59,782 nucleotides of DNA, from positions 1 through 59,782 of the forward strand of contig JBAZED010000009.1 in assembly GCA_041654095.1 (NCBI GenBank), in the 5' to 3' direction. Origin of the DNA: UBA1424 sp041654095 (lineage in GTDB: Bacteria > Bacillota_I > Bacilli_A > RFN20 > CAG-826). The notes under the pieces are model-generated. The model did not search any database. It was not told the origin of the DNA and saw only the letters and a program-made list of their open reading frames with translations. Below, piece by piece: positions 56,978 to 59,782 of this stretch. Position 1 is the stretch's first letter. Each line of letters opens with the position of its first letter. The position numbers were made by a program, and so were the translations under genes.

Positions 56978-59473
56978 ATGAAACTCATCGCAAGCATGTC
57001 GGTCCTTATTACGACGATTGTTGGCATTATTACTCCGTTACAAATAAATGAAGCTTCAGCCGTGGAAACAGGCGGGATCACCGTCCATTACCGCGGTGAT
57101 TATACGACTCCTTATATCCATTATTGGGATGGCGTCCCATCCGGCGTCGTCACCAGCACGAGCTGGCCCGGTGAAGCCTTGGTCAAAGACTCGGGCAGCG
57201 ACTGGTATACAAAGGGCTTTCCGACCCTAACCTCAATCAAATTGATTTTTAATAATAAAGGGTCGCCGCAGACGGGCGATATGCAAAGGGCGGCCGGTGA
57301 GTGGTGGTTCGAAGGAAAAGGGTCAGGCGGTAAATGGTACAGCCAAGATCCCGACACGATCGTCGCGCCGGAATATGAAAACACCGGCAAGATTGTCGTC
57401 CATGTCAAATCCGTCTCCTCCGTCCCCAAGATTCGCTATTATGCCAGCAGCCCGACCGGCACCTCGTCGGAGGCCGCGATCAACATGGTTTCCGAGACGA
57501 ATAGTTGGTATCGTTACGGATTTAATAAACTGACGAGCATCAAAGCCAAATTCACGATTGGCGGTTCGGAAAGTGCTGAGCATACTTTGACGAACGGCGA
57601 ATGGTATCTCAAAGACGGCGTCTTAACCGATTTTAAGCCCAAAGAAAACGCGAGCGGTGGCAACGATTTCCGCGAGGAGACGATTTACTTCGTGATGACG
57701 GCCCGCTTCTACGATGGCGATCCCTCGAACAATGTTCACTGCTGGGAAGATAAGAAAGCCCAGAACCCCGATGGCGATCCGGCCTGGCGCGGTGATTTTA
57801 AAGGCTTAATCGAAAAACTCGACTATATCAAAGCCTTGGGCTTTTCGGCGATTTGGATCACGCCGGTCGTCGAGAACGGCTCCGGCTACGATTATCACGG
57901 CTATCACGCCCTCGATATGTCGCAAGTCGATCCCCGCTTAGAAGTTCCGGGAGCGACCTATCAAGACTTGATTAATGCCGCCCATTCGAAAGGCATGAAA
58001 ATAATCCAGGACGTGGTCTTCAATCACACGAGCAACTTCGGTGAGGAAAATCTCTTCCCGATGTTTAAAAAAGACTATTCCAAACCGGATTTGGTCGATA
58101 ACTTAATCAAAACCGATCCATATCATCTTCTTCCCGATGATTACGCGACGCTGAGCGGCGATGCCCAACACGGCTCGCGCATCAACGCCATGAAGGAAGA
58201 TATGAATGATTACCGCTTTATTTATCACCACGAGAAGAGCATGGGCTACGAACAATACATCGAGCAGACGGGACAAATCGCCGGCGACTGCGTCGACCTC
58301 AACACTGAAAACCCCTATGTGACCGATTATTTGATTGATGCATACAACCGTTATATCGATATGGGCGTCGATGGATTTAGAGTCGACACCGCTAAGCATA
58401 TCTCCCGCCTCGTCTTTGACAAAGTGTTCAATCCGGCTTTCCAAGCCCGCGGTGGCAAAAATTTCTTCATGTTTGCCGAAGTTTGCACGCGCGTTAGAGA
58501 AGTTTGGAATCATAATCAAGCATCCGATTCCGCGCCTTTCTACACGTGGAAAGAGCAAAAGAATTATCCGTGGTCGACGATGGAAGAGAGAGTTGCTTCG
58601 GTCGAAGCGAACTGGTATGACAACTTGTCGACCGACATTCAACCGAGGAGCGGGAATCACTATCTTGACGGCAATAACTATCGACAAGTCGATTACAGCA
58701 AAAAAAGCGATTTAAATGTCATCGATTTCCCGATGCACTGGAATTTCAAAAACGCCTGGGATGCCTACAACGTCGCCTGCGGTAACGATAACGTCTACGC
58801 CGATGCGACATGGAACGTCACATATGTTGATTCGCACGACTACGCTCCTGATGGTGCACCAGAAGGTGAACGCTTCAATCAGCCACAAGATGTCTGGGCC
58901 GAAAACCTCGCCTTGATGTTTACTTTTAGAGGTATTCCGGCAATCTATTATGGCAGCGAGATTGAGTTCCAAAAGGGCAAGCGCATCGACGTCGGTCCCA
59001 ACGCTCCGCTCAGCGAAACCGGCCGCGCCTACTTTGGCGATAATATCGCCGGGAGCGTGACCGCCACCGATTTTGGCAAATACGCGAACGCCAGTGGTGC
59101 CGTGGCTAACACCCTCAATCATCCGCTAGCCAAACACATTCGCACTTTGAACCTCATCCGCCATGCCGTTCCCGCTCTGCAAAAGGGTCAGTATTCAACT
59201 GATAACATCAGCGGTGGAATGGCTTATAAGCGCCGCTTTACCGACAGCGCCACCGATAGTTTTGCACTGGTGGCCGTCTCCAGCGGAGCGACCTTTAACA
59301 GCATCCCCAACGGCACCTATGTCGATGCCGTCACAGGCGATACGCGCAACGTCACGAACGGTAGCCTTTCCGTCTCATTTTCAGGCAAGGGCAATGTCCG
59401 CGTTTATGTCTTGAGCACCGGCTTGACTCCAGCGCCCGGTAAAGTAGCTGAATATGGGAGTTTTATTAAATAA
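56978..59473 (+). CDS. Secreted alpha-amylase with two CBM26-like modules (GH13)
   Basis: An 831-residue extracellular amylase. A signal peptide (about 1-27, ending NEASAVE) lacks a lipobox Cys, so unlike the other two amylases it should be released. Two starch-binding modules follow: about 33-130 (TPYIHYWDGVPSGV, SWPGEAL, KLIFNNKGSPQTGDM) and 135-225 (a diverged copy without WPG). The barrel starts near 230 (TIYFVMTARFYDGDPSNNVH). Catalytic residues are Asp in GFRVDTAKHI (about 467), Glu in MFAEVCTR (about 498) and Asp in YVDSHDYAP (about 619). GAEDI-type anchors and C-terminal membrane helices are absent. Confidence 0.93.
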   Translation: MKLIASMSVLITTIVGIITPLQINEASAVETGGITVHYRGDYTTPYIHYWDGVPSGVVTSTSWPGEALVKDSGSDWYTKGFPTLTSIKLIFNNKGSPQTGDMQRAAGEWWFEGKGSGGKWYSQDPDTIVAPEYENTGKIVVHVKSVSSVPKIRYYASSPTGTSSEAAINMVSETNSWYRYGFNKLTSIKAKFTIGGSESAEHTLTNGEWYLKDGVLTDFKPKENASGGNDFREETIYFVMTARFYDGDPSNNVHCWEDKKAQNPDGDPAWRGDFKGLIEKLDYIKALGFSAIWITPVVENGSGYDYHGYHALDMSQVDPRLEVPGATYQDLINAAHSKGMKIIQDVVFNHTSNFGEENLFPMFKKDYSKPDLVDNLIKTDPYHLLPDDYATLSGDAQHGSRINAMKEDMNDYRFIYHHEKSMGYEQYIEQTGQIAGDCVDLNTENPYVTDYLIDAYNRYIDMGVDGFRVDTAKHISRLVFDKVFNPAFQARGGKNFFMFAEVCTRVREVWNHNQASDSAPFYTWKEQKNYPWSTMEERVASVEANWYDNLSTDIQPRSGNHYLDGNNYRQVDYSKKSDLNVIDFPMHWNFKNAWDAYNVACGNDNVYADATWNVTYVDSHDYAPDGAPEGERFNQPQDVWAENLALMFTFRGIPAIYYGSEIEFQKGKRIDVGPNAPLSETGRAYFGDNIAGSVTATDFGKYANASGAVANTLNHPLAKHIRTLNLIRHAVPALQKGQYSTDNISGGMAYKRRFTDSATDSFALVAVSSGATFNSIPNGTYVDAVTGDTRNVTNGSLSVSFSGKGNVRVYVLSTGLTPAPGKVAEYGSFIK

Positions 59474-59520
59474 AAGAATTAGCCGTCTTAAATAACGGCG
59501 AGAATTTATCGCCATAAGTA

Positions 59521-59549
59521 TTGAAATCAAGAACTAAAAAAGATAAGAT
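59521..59549 (+). promoter_or_regulatory. tRNA-Ala promoter
   Basis: TTGAAA (59521-59526), 17-bp spacer, TAAGAT (59544-59549). Confidence 0.65.
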
Positions 59550-59573
59550 ATTGAAGTTGTTTAAGACCCGTTT

Positions 59574-59649
59574 GGGGCTGTAGCTCATCTGGGAGAGCGC
59601 CTCCATGGCATGGAGGAGGTAGCGAGTTCGATCCTCGTCAGCTCCACCA
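59574..59649 (+). tRNA. tRNA-Ala (anticodon GGC)
   Basis: Acceptor GGGGCTG pairs with CAGCTCC (one G-U), with discriminator A and encoded CCA. The anticodon stem CCTCC/GGAGG encloses ATGGCAT, giving GGC. The D-arm and GTTCGATCC T-arm are canonical. Confidence 0.96.
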
Positions 59650-59655
59650 AAATGG

Positions 59656-59710
59656 TGAAATTACCCCCGTTTATTGGACCGAAATCCGGTTACAATAAAA
59701 GGGGGTTTTT
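59656..59710 (+). mobile_element. Probable left end of an IS3-family element with terminator hairpin
   Basis: The stretch beginning about 59656 with GAAATTACCCCCGTTTATTG and a GGACC after it resembles the terminal inverted repeat of IS3/IS150-type elements (from memory). Bases 59664-59690 pair with 59688-59705 in part, with five C-G pairs at the base and five Ts after. That makes a strong terminator between tRNA-Ala and the downstream reading frame. The right end lies outside the window. Confidence 0.45.
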
Positions 59711-59713
59711 CTT

Positions 59714-59782
59714 ATGAAACTAACCATGGACAAGAAGCTTCGGATGGTCAAAGAGTACCTAAATGATCAGACGGCCATGACG
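59714..59782 (+). CDS. Partial CDS, probable IS3-type transposase OrfA N terminus
   Basis: Twenty-three codons run to the window end without a stop, beginning MKLTMDKKLRMVKEYLNDQT. The Lys-rich helical opening resembles the first helix of the helix-turn-helix in OrfA proteins of the IS3/IS150 group. GGGGG 8 bp upstream could be the ribosome binding site but is part of the preceding hairpin stem, which would limit expression. The identification rests on these few residues plus the inverted-repeat-like sequence upstream; a different HTH protein is possible. Confidence 0.4.
   Translation, partial: MKLTMDKKLRMVKEYLNDQTAMT

Noticed and set aside
1..59782. CRISPR arrays, prophage or defence systems
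   Set aside because: No regularly spaced repeats, Cas, phage structural, restriction or toxin-antitoxin genes could be recognised in the window.

Overview
The window is a bacterial chromosome segment using the standard genetic code: UGA ends several genes (for example the one ending at 1392, ylxM, cdsA) and Trp is UGG. Gene content and order point to the Bacilli/Erysipelotrichia/Mollicutes-like branch of the Firmicutes. The first 32 kb largely follows the Bacillus subtilis yloU-to-polC order, with PolC-type DNA polymerase, RbgA, YlxM, TrmFO and FakA. All surface proteins look monoderm: lipoboxes with Ser-rich linkers, or a signal peptide plus a C-terminal membrane anchor. GC content looks moderate for this group (judged by eye). 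Species cannot be named from the sequence.

Layout. 1-190: 5S rRNA at the end of an rRNA operon. 190-1392: a fucose-isomerase-like enzyme. 1.5-9.97 kb (+): Asp23/Gls24, fakA, recG, plsX, rnc, ftsY, ylxM, ffh (envelope, lipid, RNA processing and the SRP pathway). 9.97-11.8 kb (-): rpsP-khpA-rimM-trmD, inverted relative to the usual order. 12.0-32.35 kb (+): rplS, lepB, rbgA, rnhB, dprA, topA, trmFO, xerC, rpsB, tsf, pyrH, frr, uppS, cdsA, dxr, rseP, polC. Then tRNA-Pro(CGG), tRNA-Arg(CCT), nagB, a YhhN-family membrane protein, a membrane-bound XRE regulator and a formate/nitrite-type channel.

36.3-59.5 kb is a starch and maltodextrin utilisation island. It encodes a cytoplasmic oligo-1,6-glucosidase, an MsmX/UgpC-type ATPase, a MalE-like lipoprotein, MalF (with a very long N-terminal extension) and MalG. 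It also encodes a lipoprotein alpha-amylase, a lipoprotein type I pullulanase, a second lipoprotein alpha-amylase, a secreted alpha-amylase with two starch-binding modules, and several non-catalytic glycan-binding surface proteins. The inferred flow is: starch is bound and cut at the outer membrane face, maltodextrins are captured by MalE, imported by MalFG-ATPase and cleaved inside. This resembles a Bacteroides Sus system rebuilt on a monoderm surface.

The main regulatory observation is a dyad of the form TACAnnTGTA in front of several island genes and the yhhN-like gene, often about 36 bp upstream of the -10 box. A second theme is a set of housekeeping genes whose -10 box ends exactly 7 nt before the A of ATG, predicting leaderless mRNAs. 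The window ends in tRNA-Ala(GGC) followed by the left end of a probable IS3-family element.
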